From Mesorhizobium sp. (GTDB lineage: Bacteria; Pseudomonadota; Alphaproteobacteria; Rhizobiales; Rhizobiaceae), in the NCBI GenBank assembly GCA_004020315.1, contig SAQG01000051.1:1-35765 (forward strand): DNA of 35,765 bases, read 5' to 3'. A program made the translations under genes and the position numbers. Shown here in pieces: positions 16,229 through 23,900 of the stretch (its first letter is position 1; each line of letters starts with the position of its first letter). Below the pieces are notes generated by a model. The model did no database searches, was not told the origin of the DNA, and saw nothing but the letters and a program-made list of their open reading frames with translations.

Positions 16229-16390
16229 TCATCCGGGGGGCTTGCCGCCGGTCTTTTGCAGATCGCGGCGTATCGTACCGGCGTCGGTTTTCCTGTGCGT
16301 GTCGGCGAGCCTGCGAATGCGATCGAAGCGGCTTTCCTCGGCCACTTTGGTCTTCGCCGCTGCATTTGGCTTCGGGACGAATGCGATCAT
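16229..16390 (-). CDS. Small basic protein downstream of groEL (53 residues)
   Basis: A 53-codon ORF, MIAFVPKPNAAAKTKVAEES at the start and ending DLQKTGGKPPG, strongly basic and without membrane segments. AAGGAG lies 8 nt before the ATG, one of the best ribosome-binding sites in the window, which is the main reason to call it. It is on the same strand as groEL, 84 bp beyond its stop, with a GC-rich hairpin between (16419-16440). The 3' end lies just beyond the stop of the convergent mttB-like gene. Function unknown; residues 21-45 (RFDRIRRLADTHRKTDAG) look helical. No family was recognised. Confidence 0.6.
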   Translation of the reverse strand: MIAFVPKPNAAAKTKVAEESRFDRIRRLADTHRKTDAGTIRRDLQKTGGKPPG

Positions 16391-16418
16391 GGATCGATCT
16401 CCTTGCCGATGGGGCTCG

Positions 16419-16440
16419 CGCCGGGGAGGATGCCCCGGCG
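16419..16440 (-). terminator. GC hairpin after groEL
   Basis: A perfect 8-bp stem CGCCGGGG/CCCCGGCG with a six-base loop lies 35 nt past the groEL stop. There is no T-tract in the groEL direction, so it may be a processing or attenuation hairpin rather than a full intrinsic terminator, leaving room for read-through into the 53-codon ORF. Confidence 0.45.
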
Positions 16441-16474
16441 GCCGTCCTTCAGGTCTGTTACCAGCAGCGGATGG

Positions 16475-18094
<1,620 letters not shown>

Positions 18095-18160
18095 GTTTTT
18101 TCCAGTTCGGTTGGTTGCGGCAGGGCGCTGTCAGCACCGCCTGAATCAAAAATTTGGACC

Positions 18161-18189
18161 GTCCTTTGCGCGTCCAAGACGCGCGGCTC
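18161..18189 (-). repeat. Hairpin repeat copy between groES and groEL
   Basis: Read on the minus strand, GAGCCGCGCGTCTTGGACGC followed by GCAAAGGAC is a variant of the unit that is tandem at 10107-10250. It forms a perfect 7-bp stem GCGCGTC/GACGCGC with a three-base loop, starting 4 nt after the groES stop codon. In this place it could affect the relative output or stability of the groES and groEL parts of the mRNA. Confidence 0.7.
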
Positions 18190-18192
18190 CAA

Positions 18193-18555
18193 TCAGGCGG
18201 CCTTCTTGGCAGCTACGGTCTTGTCGGTGATGCCCATCTCGCTCTTGTCGATGATGCCCATCTCGCTCTTGTCGATGATGCCCATGATGTCGGCCTCCTT
18301 CATGATCAGAAGGTCCTCGCCGTCAATCTTGACCTCGGTGCCGGACCATTTGCCGAACAGGATGAGGTCGCCGGCCTTGACATCGAGCGCGATCAGCGCG
18401 CCGCTTTCGTCACGCACGCCTGGCCCGACGGCGATCACTTCGCCTTCCTGCGGCTTTTCCTTGGCATTGTCGGGGATGATGATGCCGCCCTTGGATTTGG
18501 TGTCGCTTTCGGCGCGCCGAATGACGACGCGATCGTGGAGTGGCCGGAATTTCAT
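18193..18555 (-). CDS. groES: GroES co-chaperonin with expanded C-terminus
   Basis: A 120-residue GroES; the usual length is about 95-105. The GroEL-binding mobile loop SKGGIIIPDN (residues 21-30) and the beta-barrel core (GEVIAVGPGVRDESG, LILFGKWSGTEVKIDGEDLL) are intact, so binding to GroEL should be kept. After the normal last strand (IMKEADIMGI) the octapeptide MGIIDKSE occurs at residues 91-98 and 99-106, with a diverged third copy MGITDKTV at 107-114, then AAKKAA. The repeats come from a 24-nt tandem repeat at 18220-18285. The start is the first ATG, about 55 bp inside the CIRCE operator. groEL follows after 98 bp. Confidence 0.96.
   Translation of the reverse strand: MKFRPLHDRVVIRRAESDTKSKGGIIIPDNAKEKPQEGEVIAVGPGVRDESGALIALDVKAGDLILFGKWSGTEVKIDGEDLLIMKEADIMGIIDKSEMGIIDKSEMGITDKTVAAKKAA
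18220..18285 (-). repeat. 24-nt tandem repeat inside groES
   Basis: Two full units (18220-18243, 18244-18267) and an 18-nt partial unit (18268-18285) repeat with only one base difference in the shared part (GGTGATG for GATGATG). The period is a multiple of three, so the frame is kept and eight residues are added per unit. Confidence 0.92.
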
Positions 18556-18608
18556 GGAAACTTCTTTCTGGGGCCGGCTTAGGCGGCCGCTCCCTTTCTA
18601 TAGGTGCG

Positions 18609-18635
18609 TTGGCACTCGATAGATAGGAGTGCCAA
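18609..18635 (-). promoter_or_regulatory. CIRCE operator (HrcA binding site) of groESL
   Basis: TTGGCACTC-N9-GAGTGCCAA is a perfect inverted repeat that differs from the CIRCE consensus TTAGCACTC-N9-GAGTGCTAA by one symmetric change in each arm. It lies 54 bp before the groES start. HrcA represses through this element until heat or misfolded protein titrates GroEL away. Confidence 0.95.
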
Positions 18636-18725
18636 AAAATATTCATTGGCCGCCGTAAAACATTGAATAGTATTATTTTGCCTTTTCGCTTTCAGAAATT
18701 CGCTCAATCAAAAATATATCAGAAT

Positions 18726-18754
18726 TTGATTTTTCCGCATCGAGTGACTATTTT
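18726..18754 (+). promoter_or_regulatory. Candidate sigma-70-type promoter for the 18804 cassette
   Basis: TTGATT (18726-18731) and TATTTT (18749-18754) are separated by 17 bp in an AT-rich block, about 50 bp ahead of the first gene of the cassette. Spacing is ideal and each hexamer matches four of six consensus bases. Confidence 0.45.
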
Positions 18755-18803
18755 AAGGGAGAAAATCACTTTCATCATTGCAGCCAAAAGGAGGTTTTAA
18801 TCG

Positions 18804-19076
18804 ATGGCGGAATTCAGTCAGAATATTATGGAGAAAGCTGAAGCGCGCTTCATGGAAAAGCAGAAAAAGACTGCGGAGCGAAATCAGGCGACGGCCGAAT
18901 ATGTTTCCGAAGCCAAGGCCAGGGTCATCAAGACGGCAAGATTGCGGGCATTGCGGCTGGCCAAGGAAGAGGCCGACCGCGCCGCGGAGGCACTCAATCC
19001 TGTAGCTCCCAAGAAAAAGCGGGCGTCGCGGGCGGTCAAGAAAGCAGACGTTACATCAATGGAGGTCAAGTCATGA
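18804..19076 (+). CDS. Small helical hypothetical protein
   Basis: A 90-residue charged, helical protein: long Lys/Glu/Ala-rich stretch to about residue 65 (MEKAEARFMEKQKKTAERNQ), then a basic tail (PKKKRASRAVKK) that could bind nucleic acid. No family was recognised. AAAAGGAGG nine nt before the ATG is an excellent ribosome-binding site, and a candidate promoter lies upstream. The stop overlaps the ATG of the DUF1488 gene (ATGA at 19073-19076), so the two are translationally coupled. It is divergent from groES. Confidence 0.78.
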   Translation: MAEFSQNIMEKAEARFMEKQKKTAERNQATAEYVSEAKARVIKTARLRALRLAKEEADRAAEALNPVAPKKKRASRAVKKADVTSMEVKS

Positions 19077-19339
19077 GCCTGACATTTCCCAATCGAAGTC
19101 GCAGCTACGACGAGGCGGGCAAACGCATCCGCTTCGTCGGCCATGACGGCATGTTCCAGATTTCCTTTTCCGTCGCCACGGATGCCATCTCGAAGGCAGA
19201 GTCAGGGACATCAACTGCAGAAGCCACCTATCTCGCGGCCTTCGATACAGCTTCCAGCTCCATCCACGACGTTGCCAGGAATGCCTATGACCGGACCCGC
19301 AAGAGCATATATGTGCTGACGGCGGCCGATTTTCGTTAA
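19073..19339 (+). CDS. DUF1488 family protein
   Basis: An 88-residue protein of the DUF1488 family, known by its start (LTFPNRSRSYDEAGKRIRFV, residues 3-22 in two parts) and a central FSVATDAI followed by AAFDTASSSIHDVARNAYDR. Family function unknown. It overlaps the preceding small gene by four nt, a conserved-looking two-gene cassette. It is followed by an 80-bp gap and converges with the gene at 19419. Confidence 0.85.
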   Translation: MSLTFPNRSRSYDEAGKRIRFVGHDGMFQISFSVATDAISKAESGTSTAEATYLAAFDTASSSIHDVARNAYDRTRKSIYVLTAADFR

Positions 19340-19418
19340 ATCCCGAACGTCGTCGCGTTCAGGGCCAACGCGCCAGATCCCAGGCGCACGAATGTGCCGA
19401 GTGAACCTAGCGGCAGGA

Positions 19419-19610
19419 TCAGGGCTTGCCGTCCGCCTTTGCCCGTCGCTTGACGTCTCGGCTGTTCAGCCGATCGACCATCGCGTCTGCATCGCGCGTG
19501 TTCATGCCAACCAAGACCTGGTGCTTAAGCTCGACGGGTTGGCCGGTGAAGACATCGAAGACGGTCCAGCTGTGCGGATGCTCCATGCGCAGTGCGTAGC
19601 GGTGTGCCAT
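19419..19610 (-). CDS. Small hypothetical protein (63 residues)
   Basis: A 63-residue soluble protein beginning MAHRYALRMEHPHSWTVFDV and containing FTGQPVELKHQVLVGMNTRDADAMVDRLN in two runs, followed by a basic end. It resembles short rhizobial hypotheticals; no function is known. The start at 19610 is supported by GGAGG five nt upstream, while the longer frame to 19694 has no such site. Confidence 0.72.
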   Translation of the reverse strand: MAHRYALRMEHPHSWTVFDVFTGQPVELKHQVLVGMNTRDADAMVDRLNSRDVKRRAKADGKP

Positions 19611-20073
19611 TCCGGCCTCCTTTTCGTATCCGCCCCCGATCGATGAATGCGATTGGTCAGGCCTGCGTGATGTAGAACACTGCCGCCAGGACAAGGACCG
19701 TCCACACGACGACGAACAGCTTCAAGGCTAAGCCTCCGTATGAAGACAGAACCTCCCGCATGCGGGGCACAATGTTCTTAATGCTTTTCGACATGGTCGG
19801 TGCCGCCGCAACGACGACTGGCGTCTTGATCCCAAGCTTTCCGAAAACAGGCAGCAGCGATGGCTCGCGCACGAAAACAACCTCGAAGGTCTGGAGAAAC
19901 AAACACTCCATAGCATCGTTTTTCAAACGCCTTGCATGTCAAATGAAAGGTGTGAGGGTAGCCACCTGAGATCCCCCTGATCTGGCGCAGCAACCTCAAC
20001 GCGGCTACGCTGCAAGCACGAATCGTTGGCGGCACAAAGGCCTGTTCGGCCGCGACGGGCGAGGGAGAACACA
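19611..20073. other. 463-bp region with no firm gene
   Basis: Apart from one candidate membrane micro-ORF on the minus strand (19657-19794), nothing in this stretch looks like a gene. The part from about 19920 to 20070 has no strong hairpin, repeat or promoter that could be named. Confidence 0.4.
19657..19794 (-). CDS. Possible small single-span membrane protein
   Basis: A 45-residue reading from MSKSIKNIVPRM ending in a hydrophobic segment (LKLFVVVWTVLVLAAVFYIT) that would span the membrane. The frame stays open further upstream to 19926 but the extra part lacks a plausible start. No convincing ribosome-binding site was found at any of the candidate starts, so the call rests only on the clean charged-then-hydrophobic pattern. 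It would lie just upstream of the 63-residue gene on the same strand. Confidence 0.3.
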   Translation of the reverse strand: MSKSIKNIVPRMREVLSSYGGLALKLFVVVWTVLVLAAVFYITQA

Positions 20074-20484
20074 ATGACCGCGCCGGCTGCCGCGCTGCAG
20101 AAGGCCTTGTTTGAAGCGCTGAACGGTGACGGTTCCCTGTCAGCGGCATTGGGCGGCGCAAAACTGTTCGACCATGCCCCGGAAAATGTCCCGTTTCCGT
20201 ATGTGACCTTCGGCCGGACCAGCGTCTACGACTGGGTAACAGGCAGAGAGAACGACGCCGAGCAGCTTTTCACGCTGCATTTCTGGTCGAAGTCCGAGGC
20301 CAGGAAAGAAATGCTCGATGCGATGGACCTGGTCAGCACCCGCCTTCAGGATGCGGCGCTCGCGCTCGACGAACATCACCGCGTCAATCTCAGGCTCGAA
20401 TTCACCGAGACCCGTTACGACGAGGATCTTTCAGCCTATCACGGGCTGCTGCGCTTTCGCGCCGTGACCGAAGAAAACGCCTGA
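20074..20484 (+). CDS. DUF3168 protein (phage/GTA tail-completion type), isolated
   Basis: A 136-residue protein of the DUF3168 family, found in tailed-phage and gene transfer agent (GTA) structural clusters where it acts at the head-tail or tail-terminator position. Family marks are ALFEALNGDGSLSAALGG, APENVPFPYVTFGRTSVYDW (given in part), FTLHFWSKS and YHGLLRFRAV at the end. GGGAG eight nt before the ATG at 20074 fixes the start; the longer frame to 20026 is a leader without homology. No other phage or GTA genes are present in the window, so this is an orphan or remnant gene kept intact, or one used for another purpose. Confidence 0.82.
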   Translation: MTAPAAALQKALFEALNGDGSLSAALGGAKLFDHAPENVPFPYVTFGRTSVYDWVTGRENDAEQLFTLHFWSKSEARKEMLDAMDLVSTRLQDAALALDEHHRVNLRLEFTETRYDEDLSAYHGLLRFRAVTEENA

Positions 20485-20656
20485 CGCGCTTTCAATATGG
20501 CTGCAACCCAGTCTAGACTGACGCCAGGATGAATTGCCGGTTGGGGCGGCAAAATCATAAGGTCGGTTGTCTCGCATTTCAGGGGTGAGATAGGCATGTG
20601 TGGCAAGCGTTCACTGTTCATATCACGTTCAGCACCGATGCGTTAGGACGCTGATC

Positions 20657-20956
20657 ATGAAAACGCTTCTCTCCCACTTCCGAACCGCGACACTGGCGCT
20701 CTGCGCTGCCGGTCTGTTTGCTTCGCAGGCGACGGCGCTGCCGGTCGTCGAGCCCGAGCAGAACCGGCCGATCGTTCTGGCTGCCTCCGACTGCTACGCG
20801 ATCGGTCAGCAGGTCGCCGAGCAGAATGGCGGCACGCTGGCCAAGGCGTCGCAGTCGACGCGAGGTGGCCAGCCGGTCTGCGTCATCGTCGTGCTTGTGC
20901 CGGGCAAGGACGGGCAGCGTCCGCGCCGCACCGAGATCGTCGTTCCGCTGAACTGA
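20657..20956 (+). CDS. feuN: FeuN-like secreted modulator of FeuQ
   Basis: A 99-residue protein with a signal peptide (residues 1-27, ending SQATA) and a short mature domain holding two cysteines (Cys46, Cys75) and a strand-rich end (CVIVVLVPGKDGQRPRRTEI). Its place directly ahead of feuP and feuQ and its size and export match FeuN of Sinorhizobium meliloti, a small periplasmic protein that restrains the FeuQ kinase; loss of FeuN there over-activates FeuPQ. The fold looks PepSY-like. The start at 20657 is chosen because it opens a classic signal peptide; AGGA precedes it by 10 nt. Identity is by context and form, not by alignment. Confidence 0.72.
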   Translation: MKTLLSHFRTATLALCAAGLFASQATALPVVEPEQNRPIVLAASDCYAIGQQVAEQNGGTLAKASQSTRGGQPVCVIVVLVPGKDGQRPRRTEIVVPLN

Positions 20957-21003
20957 TGCCTGCCGTTTCCCAGGCGCTGGAATCGGCCTATATCTGACGC
21001 CCG

Positions 21004-21032
21004 GCTCTTCAACAGGCCAGCTCTTCAACAGG
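21004..21032 (+). repeat. 13-bp direct repeat ahead of feuP
   Basis: GCTCTTCAACAGG occurs at 21004-21016 and again at 21020-21032, 16 bp apart start to start, within the 89-bp feuN-feuP gap and ending 13 nt before the feuP ATG. OmpR-type regulators bind direct repeats, but their usual period is about 10-11 bp, so this may instead be a slippage duplication. Confidence 0.7.
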
Positions 21033-21045
21033 TAATGATCCCCGC

Positions 21046-21711
21046 ATGCGCGTACTCGTTGTCGAAGATGACAAGGATCTCAACCGGCAGATCTCAGACG
21101 CGCTGGTCGATGCCGGCTATGTCGTCGATCGGGCTTTCGACGGTGAGGAAGGGCATTTCCTCGGCGACACCGAACCCTATGACGCCGTGGTGCTCGACAT
21201 CGGCTTGCCGCAGATGGACGGCATCAGCGTGGTCGAGCGCTGGCGGCGCGGCGGCCGCAAGATGCCGGTCCTGATTCTGACGGCGCGCGATCGCTGGAGC
21301 GACAAGGTATCCGGCATCGACGCCGGCGCCGACGATTATGTCACCAAGCCGTTCCACATCGAAGAGGTGCTGGCCAGGGTCCGGGCGCTTATCCGGCGCG
21401 CGGCCGGCCATGCGTCGTCCGAACTGACCTGCGGGCCGCTACGGCTCGACACCAAAGCCTCCAAGGCCGATGTCGACGGCGTGCCGCTGAAGCTGACGTC
21501 GCACGAATTTCGCCTGCTTGCCTATTTGATGCATCATATGGGCGAGGTCGTGTCCCGAACCGAATTGGTCGAGCATCTTTACGATCAGGATTTCGACCGC
21601 GATTCCAACACAATCGAGGTCTTTGTCGGGCGGCTTCGCAAGAAGATGGGCATCGACATGATAGAAACCGTTCGCGGCATGGGCTATCGAATGCGTGAGC
21701 CGGAGGCGTAA
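21046..21711 (+). CDS. feuP: FeuP-like response regulator (OmpR/PhoP type)
   Basis: A 221-residue regulator: receiver domain with acidic pocket Glu7-Asp8-Asp9, phosphorylated Asp51 in VVLDIGLPQMDG and Lys near residue 100 in DDYVTKPFH; then a winged-helix DNA-binding domain (TSHEFRLLAYLMHHMG, YDQDFDRDSNTIEVFVGRLR). The sequence closely matches FeuP-type regulators of rhizobia. In S. meliloti FeuPQ is needed for full expression of the cyclic beta-glucan exporter gene ndvA and for symbiosis and osmoadaptation. The Shine-Dalgarno is weak. The 3' end overlaps feuQ by 17 nt. Confidence 0.9.
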   Translation: MRVLVVEDDKDLNRQISDALVDAGYVVDRAFDGEEGHFLGDTEPYDAVVLDIGLPQMDGISVVERWRRGGRKMPVLILTARDRWSDKVSGIDAGADDYVTKPFHIEEVLARVRALIRRAAGHASSELTCGPLRLDTKASKADVDGVPLKLTSHEFRLLAYLMHHMGEVVSRTELVEHLYDQDFDRDSNTIEVFVGRLRKKMGIDMIETVRGMGYRMREPEA

Positions 21712-23146
21712 GGCGGAACCGCTCAAACAGACTGCACGAACGCCGCTTTCACTGCGGTTCGGGCCGCGTTCGCTGGCGTTCCGGGTGATCGCCTTTTCCA
21801 CGGTCTGGGCGATACTCACCCTGATTGTCATCTTCACGCTGATCACGACCCTCTATCGCCAGGCGAGCGAGCGCGGTTTCGACAGCCTGCTGTCGGCGCA
21901 TCTGTTCAATCTGATCGGCTCGGTCGGCGTGTCCGAAGGCGGTTCGCTGACCGGCGCTCCCGACCTTGGCGACCTTCGGTTCTCGGAGCCGAATTCCGGC
22001 TGGTACTGGTCGGTGGAGCCTGCGTCGGAAGGCGTGCGCGGTGAGCTGCACTCCTCCTCGATGACGAAGGCGATCCTGTCGCCAAGCGTCGCCGAAGTTC
22101 CTTTCAATGCCAGCTTCCAGCGCAGCTATACGACAGAAGGCATCGATGGCGAGGAGCTGGAAGTGTTCGAGAGCGAATTCGTTCTCGACGCGAAAAATCG
22201 CGCAGCGCGCTTCCGCGTCATGGGCAACCGGACCGAGCTCGAGCAGGAGATAAACGCATTTCAGCGTCGCCTGCTGACCTATCTTTCCCTGTTCGGCGTT
22301 GGCATGATCGCCATCAACGCCATCGCCATCCTGTTGGGCCTGCGGCCATTGCGCCGGGTCAGGGACGCTCTCGCCATGGTGCGCGAAGGAACCGCGCGAA
22401 GGCTCGACGGTCGCTTCCCGGCCGAGATCGAACCGCTCGCCAACGAGACCAACGCGCTGATCGAAAACAACAAGCGTATCGTCGAGCGCTCGCGGACGCA
22501 GGTCGGCAACCTCGCCCATTCGCTGAAGACGCCGCTGGCGGTGCTGATCAACGAGGGGCGGGCGCTCGGCGGCGCCAAGGGCAAGCTCATCGCCGAACAG
22601 GCCGCCTCCATGCAGAAGCAGGTTGACCATTATCTGCAGCGCGCCCGCGTCGCAGCGCAACGCGACAGCGTCGTCTACCGCACGCCGGTGGCGCCGCTCG
22701 TCCAGCGTATGGTGCGCGTGCTGCAAAAACTCAACCCGCAAACCGCTCTCTCGCTTTCGCTGCCGGCGGTCGATATCGTCTTTGCCGGCGAACGCGAGGA
22801 TCTGGAAGAATTGCTTGGCAATCTGCTCGACAACGCCATGAAATGGGCAAAGAGCGCGGTCGCCGTGTCGGTGGCACCAATCTCCGGCAAGAAGAGTGGC
22901 GGCGGCAAGGAGGGTGCTGTCAATCTGTTCGAGATCAGCATCGAGGATGACGGCCCGGGCATTCCCGAAGACAAGGCACGCGAGGCGCTGATGCGCGGAC
23001 GGCGCCTCGACGAGACAAAGCCGGGGACCGGGCTAGGGCTTGCCATTGTCGCCGACCTCGTCAACGAGTATGGAGGCGTTCTGGCTCTGGAACGGTCCAG
23101 CATGGGCGGGTTGAAGGCGGTGGTTCGATTGCGGAGTCTTCACTAG
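21695..23146 (+). CDS. feuQ: FeuQ-like sensor histidine kinase
   Basis: A 483-residue membrane kinase, partner of FeuP. TM1 lies at about residues 30-50 (FRVIAFSTVWAILTLIVIFT) and TM2 near 195-215 (GVGMIAINAIAILLGL), enclosing a periplasmic sensor domain of about 140 residues; a HAMP-like linker follows; His275 is in NLAHSLKTPLAVL; the ATPase has LLGNLLDNAMKWAK, DDGPGIPEDKA and GTGLGLAIVADLV. The GTG at 21695 lies inside feuP and the only ATG nearby is out of frame, so translation is probably coupled. The periplasmic domain is the expected contact for the FeuN-like protein. A hairpin with a T-tract follows the stop. Confidence 0.9.
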   Translation: MSRRRKAEPLKQTARTPLSLRFGPRSLAFRVIAFSTVWAILTLIVIFTLITTLYRQASERGFDSLLSAHLFNLIGSVGVSEGGSLTGAPDLGDLRFSEPNSGWYWSVEPASEGVRGELHSSSMTKAILSPSVAEVPFNASFQRSYTTEGIDGEELEVFESEFVLDAKNRAARFRVMGNRTELEQEINAFQRRLLTYLSLFGVGMIAINAIAILLGLRPLRRVRDALAMVREGTARRLDGRFPAEIEPLANETNALIENNKRIVERSRTQVGNLAHSLKTPLAVLINEGRALGGAKGKLIAEQAASMQKQVDHYLQRARVAAQRDSVVYRTPVAPLVQRMVRVLQKLNPQTALSLSLPAVDIVFAGEREDLEELLGNLLDNAMKWAKSAVAVSVAPISGKKSGGGKEGAVNLFEISIEDDGPGIPEDKAREALMRGRRLDETKPGTGLGLAIVADLVNEYGGVLALERSSMGGLKAVVRLRSLH

Positions 23147-23181
23147 AGCAAGATGAGGTTAGGTTTGATCATTCTGCTTTT
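23147..23181 (+). terminator. Hairpin with T-tract after feuQ
   Basis: AGCAAGATGA and TCATTCTGCT pair at 8 of 10 positions across a 12-base loop and run into TTTT, directly after the feuQ stop. The sequence is also similar to the start of the element after the EF-hand gene (35714 onward), so it may be a repeat recruited as a terminator. Confidence 0.55.
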
Positions 23182-23186
23182 GCAGG

Positions 23187-23235
23187 CCAATCGACATTGA
23201 TCGACGGTGCGTGATATGGCGGCAATGTCGATTGG
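23187..23235. repeat. Perfect 13-bp inverted repeat after feuQ
   Basis: CCAATCGACATTG (23187-23199) and CAATGTCGATTGG (23223-23235) are exact complements around a 23-base loop. It lies between the feuQ terminator and the lipoprotein gene, with no gene inside. It could be a regulator site, an RNA hairpin or part of a repeat. Confidence 0.8.
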
Positions 23236-23343
23236 TCCTGGACCCGTCGGCCGCGGCCAAATTTCCGACAAACATCGACACTATGGCCACGCCGACTTCC
23301 CCGATGGCGCGGCTCCCAGCTCTAACTCAAACCGGTTGTTGGC

Positions 23344-23784
23344 ATGAAGATTCGCGTCGCGCTCATATCCGCACTGCTGGCCGTTTCCGGCTGCACGACG
23401 CTGGGCAATAGCACTGGCCCGACGGTGGCGCCGCAGCCGGCCGCCACGCCGCCAAGTGACGGCAAGATCGCGACGACGATCATTTCCGCCATGGGGGGCG
23501 GCCTCGTCAGCGGCTCGATCGGTACCGGCTTGAGCGATCCCGAAAAGCGCAAGGCGCTGGAAGCGGAATACAAGGCGCTCGAGTACACGGCGAGCGGCCA
23601 GAGGGTGACGTGGAAGAGCGATCGGTCGGCGCGTCACGGTGAAGTCGTGCCCGCCCAGCCCTATCGTGTCGGCTCGCAGGACTGCCGGCAATACACCCAT
23701 ACGGTCTTTACCGGCGCCGCCGGCGCCACCGCTCGCGGAACCGCTTGCCGCAACGCCGATGGCAGCTGGACGCCCCTGACGTAG
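23344..23784 (+). CDS. Outer-membrane-type lipoprotein with glycine-rich segment
   Basis: A 146-residue lipoprotein: a type II signal peptide ends in the lipobox AVSGC (Cys17). After a Pro-rich linker comes a glycine-rich segment (SAMGGGLVSGSIGTGLSDPEKRK) like the 17-kDa surface antigen family, then a domain with RVGSQDCRQYTHTVFTG and TACRNADGSW, whose two cysteines may pair. Related proteins (RT0821/Lpp0805 type) are anchored in the outer membrane; role unknown. The start is the first ATG before the signal peptide. The gene precedes ccmI by 116 bp, but no functional link is apparent. Confidence 0.82.
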   Translation: MKIRVALISALLAVSGCTTLGNSTGPTVAPQPAATPPSDGKIATTIISAMGGGLVSGSIGTGLSDPEKRKALEAEYKALEYTASGQRVTWKSDRSARHGEVVPAQPYRVGSQDCRQYTHTVFTGAAGATARGTACRNADGSWTPLT

Positions 23785-23900
23785 CGACTGGCCGGATAAA
23801 TCCGGTTGACATTGATCAAGGACATGCGACGCATCTGCCGTCAAAGCGTCGCAGGACGCCTGTGTTGGCAGGGCAGGGCTCTGCCGCTATTGGAAGAAGC

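Noticed and set aside
18609..18635. Intrinsic terminator at the inverted repeat upstream of groES
   Set aside because: Sequence and spacing match CIRCE, and it lies in the promoter region of groESL, not after a gene.
20074..20484. Prophage or GTA cluster
   Set aside because: Only one tail-type gene is present, without capsid, portal, terminase or integrase genes on either side in the window.
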